A stretch of DNA of 56,413 bases, taken from NCBI GenBank assembly GCA_003222675.1, contig QHWT01000100.1, forward strand, positions 3,034 through 59,446. The letters are read 5' to 3'. Of the stretch, positions 7,486 through 16,943 are shown piece by piece. Made by a program: the position numbers and the translations under genes. The notes under the pieces are model-generated. The model saw only the letters and a list, made by a program, of their open reading frames with translations. It searched no databases and was not told the origin of the DNA. The first letter of the stretch is position 1, and each line of letters starts with the position of its first letter. Source of the DNA: Acidobacteriota bacterium (GTDB lineage Bacteria; Acidobacteriota; Vicinamibacteria; Vicinamibacterales; 2-12-FULL-66-21).

Positions 7486-10293
7486 ATGGCGAAGAAATTT
7501 GCGCGCAAGACGAGCACGGCCACCCGCAAGACAGCCGCAAAGAAGCCCGCAGCCCGGAACTCGAACCTGGGACCGCGGGCCTCGAAGGGGAAATACGTCT
7601 ATTTCTTCGGCAACGGCAAGGCGGAGGGCGATCGGACGATGAAGGATCTGCTCGGTGGTAAAGGATCCGGCCTTGCCGAGATGACCAATGCCGGCCTGCC
7701 GGTTCCTCCCGGGATGACGATCTCGACCGAGGCGTGCACGCTCTACTACAAGGAAGGCCGTAAGACGCCGGCGGCGGTCGACAAGCAGATGCTCGATGGT
7801 TTGAAGAAGCTCGAAGCGGCGGCGGGCGCCAGGCTCGGCGACGTGAAGAACCCGCTGCTCGTGTCGGTCCGCTCGGGCGCGAAGTTCTCGATGCCCGGCA
7901 TGATGGACACGATCCTCAATCTCGGCCTGAACGACGAGACCGTCGAAGGCCTGAAGAAGCGCACGCACAACGGCCGCTTCGCCTACGACAGCTATCGACG
8001 CTTCATCCAGATGTTCGGCAACGTGGTCCTCGAGATTCCGAAGGAAGCCTTCGAACACAAGTTCGAAGAGGTGAAGAAGGCGCGCGGCGCGAAGGTGGAC
8101 ACGGATCTCGACGAACAGGCGCTTCGCGAGGTTGTCGACAGATACAAGGAAGTCGTCAGGCAGAAGGCCGGCAAGAGCTTCCCGCAGGATCCGCTCGAGC
8201 AGCTGCGCGGCGCGCGCGACGCCGTGTTCCGCTCCTGGAACAACGCGCGCGCGATCGAGTACCGCCGCATCTACGAGATTCCCGACTCGATCGGGACCGC
8301 CGTCAACGTGCAGATGATGGTGTTCGGCAACTCGGGCGATCGCTCCGCCACCGGCGTCGGCTTCACGCGCAACCCGGCGACGGGCGCGAAGGAGTTCTAC
8401 GGCGAGTTCCTCGTGAACGCGCAGGGTGAAGACGTCGTGTCGGGCGTCCGCACGCCGCAGCCGATCGCGGAGCTCGAGAAGGTGATGCCGAAGGCCTACA
8501 AGGAGCTGCGCTCGATCACGTCGCGCCTCGAAAAGCATTACCGCGACGTCCAGGACTTCGAGTTCACGATCGAGGACGAGCGGCTGTTCATGCTCCAGAC
8601 GCGCAACGGCAAGCGCACCGGTTACGCCGCGGTGTTCATTGCGACCGATCTGGTCAAAGAGAAGCTGATCACCCCGAAGGAAGCGGTCCTCCAGGTCGAC
8701 CCCGAGTCGGTGTCGCAGCTGCTCGCGCCGGTGTTCGAGCCGAAGGCGTGGAAGGCGCTGCCGGTCGCGACGAAGGGGCTGCCTGCGTCGCCGGGCGCCG
8801 CTTCGGGCCAGGCGGTGTTCACCGCGCACGCGGCCGTCGAATGGACGCGCCAGGGAAAGAGCGTCATTCTCGTCCGCAAGGAAACCGTGCCAGACGACAT
8901 TCATGGCATGTTCGTCGCGCAAGGGATTCTCACGGCCACGGGCGGCATGACGTCGCATGCGGCGGTCGTCGGCCGCCAGATGGGGAAGCCCTCGATTGTC
9001 GGCGCAGGGGCGCTGCACATCAGCGAAGCGGGCAAGCAGTTCGAGGTGAATGGCAAGACGATCAAGGAAGGCGAGTGGGTCTCGTTCGACGGGCTCACGG
9101 GGGAAGTCAAGATCGGGCAGGTCGCAACCAAGCCGAGCGAAATCCTGCAGGTGATCGCCGGAGAGATGAAGCCGGAGGCGTCCGACATCTACCAGCGGTT
9201 CAACAACCTGCTGACGTGGGCAGACAGGTTCCGCCGCCTTGGCATCCGCGCGAACGCCGATCAACCGGACCAGGCGGAGACTGCATATGCGTTTGGCGCG
9301 CGCGGCATCGGTCTCTGCCGCACCGAGCACATGTTCTTCGGCGAAGGGCGGATCCCGCACGTGCAGCAGATGATCCTGGCCGACAACGAGGCCGATCGGC
9401 GGAAGGCGCTCGCGAAACTGCTCCCGATGCAGCGCGCCGACTTCTACGGCGTGTTCAAGGCGATGCACGGCCAGCCGGTGACCATTCGGACGATCGATCC
9501 ACCGCTGCACGAGTTTCTTCCCAAGCGCGAAGATCTGATGGTCGAGATCGCGCGGCTCGAGGCAACAAACGGCGATAAACACCAGCTGGAGACGACGCGC
9601 ACGCTGCTGCGCCGCGTCGAACAGCTCCACGAGTTCAACCCGATGCTGGGCCATCGCGGCGTGCGGCTGGGGATCACCTATCCTGAGATCACCGAGATGC
9701 AGACACGCGCGATCATGGAAGCGGCCTGCCAGTTGAACAAAGAGGGGCTGAAAGTCGTTCCCGAAATCATGATCCCGCTCGTCGGCGCGGTGAAGGAGCT
9801 GCGCGATCAGAAGACCGTCGTCGATCGCGTGGCCAACGACGTGATGAAGGAGAATGGGATCAAGATCAAATACTTGGTCGGCACGATGATCGAAGTGCCG
9901 CGCGGTGCGGTGACCGCCGACGAGATCGCCTCAGAGGCGGAATTTTTCTCGTTCGGCACCAACGACCTCACCCAGCTGACTTACGGGTTCTCGCGCGACG
10001 ACATCGGCAAGTTCCTGGGCGCGTATCAGGACAAGAAGATCCTGGACAAGGATCCGTTCGCGACGATCGACACGGTGGGGGTCGGGCAGCTCGTGGAGAC
10101 CGGCGTACGCAAGGGACGCGCGACGCGCCCCGACCTGAAGGTCGGAATCTGCGGCGAGCACGGCGGCGACCCCTCGTCGGTGCATTTCTTCGAGCGCGCC
10201 GGCCTGGATTATGTCAGCGCATCGCCGTACCGCATCCCCGTCGCGCGCCTGGCCGCGGCGCAAGCGGCGCTGCAGGTGAAGGTCGGCGATTGA
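7486..10293 (+). CDS. ppdK: Pyruvate, phosphate dikinase
   Basis: 935 residues. PPDK interconverts pyruvate + ATP + Pi and PEP + AMP + PPi. An N-terminal ATP-grasp domain (KGSGLAEMTNAGLPVPPG, NPLLVSVRSGAKFSMPGMMD) is followed by the swivelling phosphohistidine domain (ATGGMTSHAAVVGR; His about residue 491) and a TIM-barrel PEP/pyruvate domain (GIGLCRTEHMFF, PEIMIPLVG, SFGTNDLTQLTYGFSRDD, CGEHGGDPSSVHF with Cys about residue 889). A Lys/Ala-rich extension of about 35 residues precedes the conserved start. The gap to glyS is only 10 bp; the 3' end overlaps corA. Confidence 0.97.
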   Translation: MAKKFARKTSTATRKTAAKKPAARNSNLGPRASKGKYVYFFGNGKAEGDRTMKDLLGGKGSGLAEMTNAGLPVPPGMTISTEACTLYYKEGRKTPAAVDKQMLDGLKKLEAAAGARLGDVKNPLLVSVRSGAKFSMPGMMDTILNLGLNDETVEGLKKRTHNGRFAYDSYRRFIQMFGNVVLEIPKEAFEHKFEEVKKARGAKVDTDLDEQALREVVDRYKEVVRQKAGKSFPQDPLEQLRGARDAVFRSWNNARAIEYRRIYEIPDSIGTAVNVQMMVFGNSGDRSATGVGFTRNPATGAKEFYGEFLVNAQGEDVVSGVRTPQPIAELEKVMPKAYKELRSITSRLEKHYRDVQDFEFTIEDERLFMLQTRNGKRTGYAAVFIATDLVKEKLITPKEAVLQVDPESVSQLLAPVFEPKAWKALPVATKGLPASPGAASGQAVFTAHAAVEWTRQGKSVILVRKETVPDDIHGMFVAQGILTATGGMTSHAAVVGRQMGKPSIVGAGALHISEAGKQFEVNGKTIKEGEWVSFDGLTGEVKIGQVATKPSEILQVIAGEMKPEASDIYQRFNNLLTWADRFRRLGIRANADQPDQAETAYAFGARGIGLCRTEHMFFGEGRIPHVQQMILADNEADRRKALAKLLPMQRADFYGVFKAMHGQPVTIRTIDPPLHEFLPKREDLMVEIARLEATNGDKHQLETTRTLLRRVEQLHEFNPMLGHRGVRLGITYPEITEMQTRAIMEAACQLNKEGLKVVPEIMIPLVGAVKELRDQKTVVDRVANDVMKENGIKIKYLVGTMIEVPRGAVTADEIASEAEFFSFGTNDLTQLTYGFSRDDIGKFLGAYQDKKILDKDPFATIDTVGVGQLVETGVRKGRATRPDLKVGICGEHGGDPSSVHFFERAGLDYVSASPYRIPVARLAAAQAALQVKVGD

Positions 10294-11261
10294 TCCGGGT
10301 TTACGTGCACACGCACGCGCTCGGCACGACGAAGCCGGCGGATCACGTCGATCCCGCCTGGCTTGGTCCCGACAGCGGCGTTGTGGTGTGGGCGGACTTG
10401 ATGAACCCGTCGCCGGACGAGGGGCGGATCCTGTCGGAGGTGTTCCACTTCCACGAGCTGGCGGTGGAAGACGCGCTCGGCACGACGCACTTTCCAAAGG
10501 TCGAGTCGTACAACGACTACCTCTATTTGATCCTGCACCGGATCGACTTCAAGGCGCCCGAACACTGCTTCCGCACGTACGATGTCGATTTCTTTCTCGG
10601 CCCGAACTACCTCGTCACGATTCACAGCGGCGACTCGCGCTCGATCGAGCAGATTTCGGCGATCTGCGCCCGCAACTCGCTTGCGCTCGGGGAAGGGCCG
10701 GCGGCGCTGCTGCACCGGATCATCGACGCCATGGTCGACAACTATCGCCCGGAAATCGAGGAGCTCGGCGAACGGCTCGACGAGCTCGAGCAGGAGGTCT
10801 TCGCGCACAGCACACCCGCGCTCGCGAAGAAGATCCTCGATTTCAAGGCCGACGTCTCGTCGCTTCGCCGCGTCGTCCAGCCGCAGCGGGATGTCGTCGG
10901 ACGGCTCGCGCGCCGCGAGTTCCCGTTCATCGACGAGCAGATCTCGTATCGTTTTCGCGACGTGCACGATCACCTGGTGCGGCTCGCCGACGAGTCGATG
11001 TTCTTCCAGGATCGCATCACGAGCCTGCTCGACGCGCATTTGACGACGGTGTCGAACCAGTTGAACACCGTGATGAAGGTCTTGACCGTCATCGCCACGG
11101 TCTTCATGCCTTTGACGTTTATCACCGGGCTTTACGGCATGAACGTCGATCTTCCGCACTTCGGGCTCGGTGGCGAGCGGATGTTCTGGGTGCTGATGGT
11201 GCTGATGATGACCGTCACAGGCGGCATGCTGGTGTACTTCCACAAGAGAGGGTGGATTTAG
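10290..11261 (+). CDS. corA: CorA-family Mg2+/Co2+ channel
   Basis: 323 residues. It carries a large cytosolic alpha/beta domain, a long stalk helix (about 130-250) and two C-terminal transmembrane helices separated by the signature YGMN (FITGLYGMNVDLPHFG). The likely start is TTG 10290, which overlaps the ppdK stop as TTGA; no in-frame ATG precedes the conserved N-terminus. It is the second Mg2+ transport gene within 10 kb, and the two belong to unrelated families. Confidence 0.93.
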   Translation: MIRVYVHTHALGTTKPADHVDPAWLGPDSGVVVWADLMNPSPDEGRILSEVFHFHELAVEDALGTTHFPKVESYNDYLYLILHRIDFKAPEHCFRTYDVDFFLGPNYLVTIHSGDSRSIEQISAICARNSLALGEGPAALLHRIIDAMVDNYRPEIEELGERLDELEQEVFAHSTPALAKKILDFKADVSSLRRVVQPQRDVVGRLARREFPFIDEQISYRFRDVHDHLVRLADESMFFQDRITSLLDAHLTTVSNQLNTVMKVLTVIATVFMPLTFITGLYGMNVDLPHFGLGGERMFWVLMVLMMTVTGGMLVYFHKRGWI

Positions 11262-11388
11262 CGGATTTGGTGATTTAGTAATTTGTGATTTGGTGAATTA
11301 GCATTCTTGAAGCACGCGCGGTAGCGCGTGCGAAGTCAAATCACCAAATCACCAGATCACCAAATCGTCAAATCACCAGATCATCGAC
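11262..11388 (+). repeat. Inverted GATTTGGTGATTT / AAATCACCAAATC word repeat with central palindrome
   Basis: The left arm has repeated GATTTGGT and GATTTAGT words (11264-11300). The centre is a perfect hairpin GCACGCGC/GCGCGTGC (11312-11319 with 11324-11331). The right arm is the reverse complement word array (AAATCACC, CCAGATCACC; 11336-11386). It fills the corA-mutL spacer up to the mutL ATG. It is very AT-rich against the genome background. The same word occurs at 19986-20022. Confidence 0.9.
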
Positions 11389-13191
11389 ATGGCTCGCATT
11401 CACACCTTACCTCCCGACCTCGCCAACCAGATTGCCGCGGGCGAAGTCGTCGAGCGGCCCGCCTCGGTCGTGAAGGAGCTCGTCGAGAACGCGCTCGATG
11501 CGGGGGCGCGCCGGATCACCATCGCGGTGGAGCTCGGCGGCAAGAGATTGATCCGTATTGAGGACGATGCGGAAGGGATGGACGCCGACGATGCGAGACT
11601 CGCGATCGAGCGGCATGCGACGAGCAAAATCGCACGGGCGGACGATCTCGGCGCGATCCGGACGCTCGGGTTCCGCGGCGAGGCGCTGCCGAGCATCGCG
11701 TCTGTCTCGCACTTCACGCTGCGCACGCGTGCGCGCGGCGCGCAGAGCGGCACCGAGATCAAGGTCAACGCCGGCGCGGTTGCGTCCGTGCGCGAAGTGG
11801 GCGCGCCTGAAGGCACGTGCGTCGAGGTTGCGGACCTGTTCTACAACCTCCCGGCACGGCGCAAGTTCCTGAAGTCCGATACCGCGGAGGCGACGCAGGT
11901 CTCGCGCCTCGGCACGCAACTGGCGCTCGGCTATCCCGAAGTGGGCTTCACGGTGACCAGTGGCGGTCGGACGTTGCTCCAGTGTCCGCCGGCGCCGAAC
12001 CTGCGCGAGCGGTTCTTCCAGCTGTTCGGCGATCGCCCCGACCTGGTCGATGTGAAAAAGGAAGCCGGCGGCCTCGCGATCGAAGGCTTCGTGGCGGCGC
12101 TCGGCGATCAAGGTCCCGTGCGCGGCGCGCAGAACGTCTTCGTCAATCGGCGGATCGTGAAGGACCGCACGATTGCGCACGCGATCTCCGAAGCCTATAA
12201 CGTCGCGACGATCAAGGAACGGAGCCCGGAGGTCCACCTGTTCCTGCGCATCGCACCGGACCGTGTGGACGTCAACGTGCACCCGACGAAAGCGGAGGTC
12301 CGGTTCCTCGAGCAATCGCTCGTGCACGAGGTGCTGCGTCGTGCGCTCGGCGAGGCGCTCGGCCAGGGCCGAGCGCCCGAGTTCCAGTTCGCGCCCGTGC
12401 AGTCGTTCGCTCCCGAGCCGCGGCCGATGGGGATCCCCGGCGTGCTCGCGGGAGCTGCGGTCGGGAATCGGTGGAGTGGAGAAAGCGGGCTCCAGGCTCC
12501 AGGTTCCGGGCTGCAGAACGCGGGATTCGCAACTGAGCACCCGGGACTGCCGAATCCGGACGCGCGACTCGCGACCGAGAACTCGGGACTCGCGACTCAG
12601 GACCCGGGCCTCGTTCGTCCCATGATTCCTTTGGGCCAATTTCGCGACACCTTCATTATCGCGATCGACGACGAGGGTGTCGCGATCGTCGACCAGCACG
12701 TCGCGCACGAGCGGGTGCTGTTCGAGCAGGTCATGGAGCGGCTGACGACCGGGCGCCTCGAGAGTCAGCGGCTGCTGACGCCCATCGTGCTCGAGCTGTC
12801 GCCCGGCCAGCGCGACGCGCTGGCGCAGCACGCGGCCACGCTCGAGCGCTTCGGGATCGACATCGAGCACTTCGGCGGCGCGAGCCTCCGGGTGTCAGCG
12901 GTCCCGGCCGTGCTCGAGCCCCGCGACTGCGAAGTTGCTGTCCGCGCCCTCGCGGAAGACCTCGAAGGGCTCGACCGGGGGTCCCGAGTCGAGGACGCTC
13001 TTCGGCGGATCGCCGCCACAATGGCCTGTCACGCGGCTGTTAAGGCAAACTATCCGCTGACAGTGGAAAAGATGCGCTACATCCTGGAAGAGCTGAGGCG
13101 CACGGCATATTCGAGCGTCTGCCCGCACGGCCGACCTGTCGTCCTGCGGCTGACACGGCGGGAAATTGAGAAAAACTTCCAAAGGATATAG
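11389..13191 (+). CDS. mutL: DNA mismatch repair protein MutL, nuclease type
   Basis: 600 residues. The N-terminal GHKL ATPase has KELVENALDAGA, GFRGEALPSIASV and the transducer motif NVHPTKAEVRF. The C-terminal dimerisation domain has DQHVAHERVLFE (D435; the DQHAx2Ex4E endonuclease signature with A to V) and CPHGRP (C578), so it should be the nicking MutL of species lacking MutH. The linker (about residues 365-406) is built from repeat words (SGLQAPGSGLQ, GLATQDPGL). No RBS is visible upstream, where a word repeat abuts the ATG. Confidence 0.96.
   Translation: MARIHTLPPDLANQIAAGEVVERPASVVKELVENALDAGARRITIAVELGGKRLIRIEDDAEGMDADDARLAIERHATSKIARADDLGAIRTLGFRGEALPSIASVSHFTLRTRARGAQSGTEIKVNAGAVASVREVGAPEGTCVEVADLFYNLPARRKFLKSDTAEATQVSRLGTQLALGYPEVGFTVTSGGRTLLQCPPAPNLRERFFQLFGDRPDLVDVKKEAGGLAIEGFVAALGDQGPVRGAQNVFVNRRIVKDRTIAHAISEAYNVATIKERSPEVHLFLRIAPDRVDVNVHPTKAEVRFLEQSLVHEVLRRALGEALGQGRAPEFQFAPVQSFAPEPRPMGIPGVLAGAAVGNRWSGESGLQAPGSGLQNAGFATEHPGLPNPDARLATENSGLATQDPGLVRPMIPLGQFRDTFIIAIDDEGVAIVDQHVAHERVLFEQVMERLTTGRLESQRLLTPIVLELSPGQRDALAQHAATLERFGIDIEHFGGASLRVSAVPAVLEPRDCEVAVRALAEDLEGLDRGSRVEDALRRIAATMACHAAVKANYPLTVEKMRYILEELRRTAYSSVCPHGRPVVLRLTRREIEKNFQRI
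12484..12612 (+). repeat. Word-repeat array in frame inside the mutL linker
   Basis: Short words related to intergenic arrays (GGGCTCCAGGCTCCAGG, then CGGGACTC and CGCGACTC units) occupy the region between the ATPase and C-terminal domains of mutL. They stay in frame with no stop. This looks like an intergenic-type array that expanded inside coding DNA, tolerated because the linker is disordered. Confidence 0.8.
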
Positions 13192-13209
13192 GAAATCGCC
13201 AAATCCCTC

Positions 13210-13238
13210 TTGACTGTTGGGTCGGAGGCGTTTACTCT
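13210..13238 (+). promoter_or_regulatory. Sigma-70-type promoter upstream of the protease gene
   Basis: TTGACT (13210-13215) and TACTCT (13233-13238) are separated by exactly 17 bp. It lies just after the mutL stop and would give a leader of about 115 nt carrying the structured RNA at 13268-13342. Found by eye only. Confidence 0.5.
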
Positions 13239-13267
13239 GCAGTCATCCCAGCAAGTTTGTCCAAGCG

Positions 13268-13342
13268 ATAAAGGCGCTTCCGGAGGACCGGGCGCGCAAA
13301 GCTGTAAGCTCCACACGGGTGTGCGGAGTGGTTTAGCTGCCG
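13268..13342 (+). ncRNA. Structured 5' leader, possible divergent c-di-GMP-I (GEMM)-like riboswitch
   Basis: The leader has GATAAAGGC, a GC-rich arm, the block CGCAAAGC (13295-13302) that is a hallmark of c-di-GMP-I riboswitches, a hairpin CTCCACAC/GTGTGCGGAG (13309-13328), and TTTAGCTGCC closing back on AAAGGC. Several conserved GEMM positions differ (no GGCAAACC; the A before CGCAAAGC is G), so the assignment is tentative. It sits between a promoter and a secreted/anchored protease start, a sensible place for a cis-regulator. Confidence 0.35.
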
Positions 13343-13358
13343 AACTTGGAGTCTTTTC

Positions 13359-14249
13359 ATGACCCGCGGCTTTCTACCGACCCTGCTCTTCGCACTGTCA
13401 GCCGTTATGTTCTTCGGCCTCGGCAGCTTCCTGGCGGCACGCCAGGCGGCTGAAAACGAGAACGAGCAGATCGCGGCGCTCCGCGCGGAAGTCGGCGTGC
13501 TCAAGCGCCAGCACACGGATGGAGCCTCGGGGACCACTGGGAAGGCAACCGACGCGCATACGGCGACGCCGCCCATCGACGATCACAGCCGCGCGGCTCT
13601 CGTCGCGGACATCAAACGACAACTCAAGACTGAGATGGGGCTGTTGCCCGTCAGCCTCCTGCGCGAGCGCCGCGCGAGCTTCGTCGAGATGTATTCGTAC
13701 GACAGCACCGGCGCGAGCAACTACGGGACGGCCGGTTACCTTGGAAACGGCTACTTCATCACCGTCAAGCACGGTGTGATCGCCCTCGGCGACGGCGCTG
13801 CGAGCCGCCGCATCACTTCGATCAAGGTGATGTACGACGGACGCGCCCTTCCCGCGAAAGTTGTCGACACCGGCGACGCGACCGTCGAAGTCGATCCGGG
13901 AGACTGGGCAATCCTGAAGGTGAAGGATCCGGTGGAGCTACCGGCGCTCGATGTCGACCTCGCGTACGCCTTTGATTTCGCGGATCCGATTTTCCGTCTG
14001 GGCAACGATTATTCGAAGGGCATCATCCTGTCGACGGGTTATGTCGGGCAGCGCACGTCGAATAACCTCGTGACGTGCCTGACCGACGGACATCCGGGCG
14101 TGTCCGGCGGCGGTGTGTTGAACGGCGACGGTCATCTCGTAGGGATTCCAATCGGGCGGATGCAGGGCGACTATCGCTTCTCGTTCATCCTGCCGCTGCG
14201 CGAGGAGATGTTCCGGAAAATCCCGCAGGCGATCCAACTCGCTGAGTAG
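13359..14249 (+). CDS. Membrane-anchored trypsin-like serine protease
   Basis: 296 residues. A signal anchor (about 5-27) is followed by a short coiled coil (NENEQIAALRAEVGVLKRQ), a Thr/Ala-rich linker and a chymotrypsin-fold domain. A candidate triad is visible: H138 (GNGYFITVKHGV), D182 (DPGDWAILKV) and S249 (GHPGVSGGGVL), matching the GxSGG nucleophile motif. No PDZ domain follows, so it is not a full HtrA/DegP. It probably acts in the periplasm. GGAG (13348-13351) is a good ribosome-binding site for ATG 13359. The leader may be riboregulated. Confidence 0.8.
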   Translation: MTRGFLPTLLFALSAVMFFGLGSFLAARQAAENENEQIAALRAEVGVLKRQHTDGASGTTGKATDAHTATPPIDDHSRAALVADIKRQLKTEMGLLPVSLLRERRASFVEMYSYDSTGASNYGTAGYLGNGYFITVKHGVIALGDGAASRRITSIKVMYDGRALPAKVVDTGDATVEVDPGDWAILKVKDPVELPALDVDLAYAFDFADPIFRLGNDYSKGIILSTGYVGQRTSNNLVTCLTDGHPGVSGGGVLNGDGHLVGIPIGRMQGDYRFSFILPLREEMFRKIPQAIQLAE

Positions 14250-14277
14250 CTGGAAACGTATCGGCCTTACAATAATT

Positions 14278-14303
14278 GCCCGTGACCTTCTCGCGTCACG
14301 GGC
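14278..14303 (+). terminator. Hairpin after the protease gene
   Basis: GCCCGTGAC (14278-14286) pairs perfectly with GTCACGGGC (14295-14303) around an 8-nt loop. There is no T tract, so it may stabilise the 3' end of the mRNA or act with Rho rather than as a classical terminator. Confidence 0.45.
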
Positions 14304-14362
14304 ATAACTTTGTACGGCGGTCCCGCCTCGCAGGCACGCCTATAGCTGCCCGCCTTACGTCC

Positions 14363-15622
14363 ATGCGCCTCAGTAGACGACTCGCATCCGCAGTTCTGGC
14401 GGCGGCGCTTCTCTGGCGCGCTGATCCAAGCGCGACCGTTCCGCCCCAGATCCTGCGGCTTGTCGCCTATGCGTCAGGATTTACGCAACCCGTCGGCATC
14501 GTGCAGGATCCGACAGACTCCAGCGTGCAGTTCGTAATCGAGCAGGGCGGACGCATCCGCACTGTCGTGGACGGCGTGGTTCAAGCGACAGACTTCCTCA
14601 CTCTCAGTAGCTCCATCGTCAGCGGCGGGGAGCAGGGTCTTCTGGGCCTCGCATTTCCGCCGGACGCTGCCACGAGCCGCCGGTTTTATGTGAACTTCAC
14701 GACGAACGGGCCGAGCGGTGCCACGGTGATCGCGCGATTCAGGCGATCGGCGAACCCGCGCATTGCGGACGCCGCGTCGCGCTTCGATCTGCAGTGGTCT
14801 ACGGATCCGCAGTTTGGAGACCTGAGATACATTCCGCAGCCGTTTGCGAACCATAACGGAGGTTGCCTGCAATTTGGTCCGGACCGTGACCTGTATATCG
14901 GCATGGGCGATGGCGGGAGCGGCAACGATCCCGACAACAACGCGCAGAAAGCGTCGAGCCTGCTGGGCAAGATGTTGCGCATCGATGTCTCCGGCAACGA
15001 TCCAAAGGGATTCATCGTCCCGCCAGACAATCCTTTCAAAAACACCGCGGGCTTCCGTCCAGAGATCTGGGACGTCGGCGTGCGCAATCCCTGGCGATTC
15101 AGCTTCGACGACGACGCACTCGGGGGAAGCGGCGCGCTCATCATCGGCGATGTCGGCCAGAATCGGTTTGAGGAGATCGATTACGAGCCCAGGAATCGTG
15201 GCGGCCGGAATTACGGGTGGCGGATCAAGGAGGGCGTGCACGACAACATAGCCGGGGCGGCGCTCTTCACGCCGTTATTGAATCCGATTCACGAATACGA
15301 TCATTCGACGGGGCAATCGATCACCGGCGGCTACATGTATCGCGGTTCGCTGATCCCGGAAATGCGAGGACGCTACGTGTTCGCCGACTTCTCGACGGGA
15401 CGCATCTGGTCGTTTGCGGTCGCCACGAACGCCGCTGGCGAGGGCAGCACCGTCGATCTCGTGGAACACACAGGTACACTGCAGGTTCCCAGGTTCAATA
15501 TCAGCTCGTTTGGCGTCGATTCCGCCGGCGAATTGTTCGTCGTCAGCTACAGCGGCGGCGTTGTCTACAGATTGGTGCGCGGTGCGCCGCGGCCTCCCAC
15601 GAGCCTGCGGATCATCCGCTAG
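14363..15622 (+). CDS. Secreted PQQ-type glucose/sorbosone dehydrogenase-like protein
   Basis: 419 residues from ATG 14363, which gives a clean signal peptide ([19 protein letters not shown]); an in-frame TTG at 14276 would add 29 unlikely residues. The mature protein is a six-bladed beta-propeller of the GSDH family: [96 protein letters not shown]. Members oxidise sugars in the periplasm with bound PQQ. Activity and substrate here are unproven. Its 3' end overlaps the convergent rarA by 11 bp. Confidence 0.87.
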   Translation: MRLSRRLASAVLAAALLWRADPSATVPPQILRLVAYASGFTQPVGIVQDPTDSSVQFVIEQGGRIRTVVDGVVQATDFLTLSSSIVSGGEQGLLGLAFPPDAATSRRFYVNFTTNGPSGATVIARFRRSANPRIADAASRFDLQWSTDPQFGDLRYIPQPFANHNGGCLQFGPDRDLYIGMGDGGSGNDPDNNAQKASSLLGKMLRIDVSGNDPKGFIVPPDNPFKNTAGFRPEIWDVGVRNPWRFSFDDDALGGSGALIIGDVGQNRFEEIDYEPRNRGGRNYGWRIKEGVHDNIAGAALFTPLLNPIHEYDHSTGQSITGGYMYRGSLIPEMRGRYVFADFSTGRIWSFAVATNAAGEGSTVDLVEHTGTLQVPRFNISSFGVDSAGELFVVSYSGGVVYRLVRGAPRPPTSLRIIR

Positions 15623-16943
15623 GCTTGCGCCGTTTGCGCAGCTCCTGCAGGCGTTTTCCGATTTCAATCTCGAGCCCGCGATTGACGGGCTCGTAGAACC
15701 GGCGACTACGGTGGGCGGGTGGCAGACACTCCATGTCGGCCGCAACCCCCTCCGCCTCGTCGTGCGCGTACCGATAGTCCTTGCCGTAGTCCAGCGACTT
15801 CATCAACTTCGTCGGCGCGTTACGGAGGTGCAGCGGCACCGGCTCGGCGACTTCGTTTCGAGCAGCGTCGGCGGCAGCGCCGTACGCGCGATACACGGCG
15901 TTGCTCTTCGGCGCCGTGGCCATGTAGATCGCCGCCTGCGCGAGCGCCGTGTTTCCTTCGGGCATGCCGATGAAATGCAGTGCGTCCTTCGCGGCGACCG
16001 CAACGGTGAGCGCGCGCGGATCCGCATTGCCGATGTCTTCGGACGCGAACCGCACAAGCCGCCGGGCCACGTACATCGGGTCTTCGCCTGCTTCGAGCAT
16101 GCGCGCGAGCCAGTAGACGGACGCGTCGGGGTCGCTGTTGCGCATCGACTTGTGCAAGGCGGAGATCAGGTTGTAGTGCTCTTCGCCCGACTTGTCGTAC
16201 AGCAGGGCGCGGTTCTGTGCGAGGTCGGCGATGAGCGCGGCATCGAGAGGACGCCCGTTCGCGGCGCCGGCCGCCATTTCGATCATGTTGAGCGCGACGC
16301 GCGCGTCGCCGTTCGCATATCGCGCGATGCCGTTCAGTCCTTCATCCGTCGCCGTCACATGCAGCTCCCCGAGACCTCGGTCGGAATCCTCGAGCGCGCG
16401 GCGCAGGATCGCGACGATCGCGTCCGGCCCGAGCGGCTGCAGCACGTACACCTTCGATCGCGAGAGCAGCGCGGAGTTCACCTCGAACGACGGGTTCTCG
16501 GTCGTTGCGCCGATCAAGACGATGTCGCCGGATTCGACGCGGGGGAGGAACGCGTCCTGCTGCGCCCGGTTGAAGCGATGGATCTCGTCGATGAACAGGA
16601 TCGTGCGGCGTCCGGATCGTCGTCGCGCCTGCTCGGCGTCCGCCATCACCTCGCGGATCTCTTTGATCCCCGACAGTACGGCGCTGAACATGACGAAGTG
16701 CGCGCGCGTCACGGTCGCAATCACGCGCGCCAGCGTCGTCTTCCCGGTGCCCGGCGGGCCCCAGAGAATGATGGAGCGCAGGCGATCGTGCTCGATTGCT
16801 TCGCGCAGCGGCCGGCCCGGCGCGATGAGCGCCTCCTGTCCGACGAACTCGTCGAGCGTGCGTGGCCGCATTCGTTCGGCGAGCGGCGCCGACCGGTCCA
16901 CGCGCGGGAGGGGCGGGGGTTCCTCGTCCGGGAAGAGATCCAT
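15612..16943 (-). CDS. rarA: Replication-associated recombination protein RarA/MgsA
   Basis: 443 residues. After a proline-rich N-terminus come [20 protein letters not shown], Walker [10 protein letters not shown], Walker [11 protein letters not shown], sensor 1 [19 protein letters not shown], and the C-terminal tetramerisation domain ([36 protein letters not shown]). It is a clamp-loader-like AAA+ ATPase acting at stalled forks. The start overlaps the stop of the upstream methyltransferase gene, so the two form an operon. The 3' end overlaps the gene on the other strand. Confidence 0.95.
   Translation of the reverse strand: MDLFPDEEPPPLPRVDRSAPLAERMRPRTLDEFVGQEALIAPGRPLREAIEHDRLRSIILWGPPGTGKTTLARVIATVTRAHFVMFSAVLSGIKEIREVMADAEQARRRSGRRTILFIDEIHRFNRAQQDAFLPRVESGDIVLIGATTENPSFEVNSALLSRSKVYVLQPLGPDAIVAILRRALEDSDRGLGELHVTATDEGLNGIARYANGDARVALNMIEMAAGAANGRPLDAALIADLAQNRALLYDKSGEEHYNLISALHKSMRNSDPDASVYWLARMLEAGEDPMYVARRLVRFASEDIGNADPRALTVAVAAKDALHFIGMPEGNTALAQAAIYMATAPKSNAVYRAYGAAADAARNEVAEPVPLHLRNAPTKLMKSLDYGKDYRYAHDEAEGVAADMECLPPAHRSRRFYEPVNRGLEIEIGKRLQELRKRRKPSG

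Noticed and set aside
5202-9654. Very long minus-strand open frames opposite glyS and ppdK
   Set aside because: High GC content keeps antisense frames open; composition is Arg/His/Leu-rich with no domain, while the plus strand has unmistakable enzymes.
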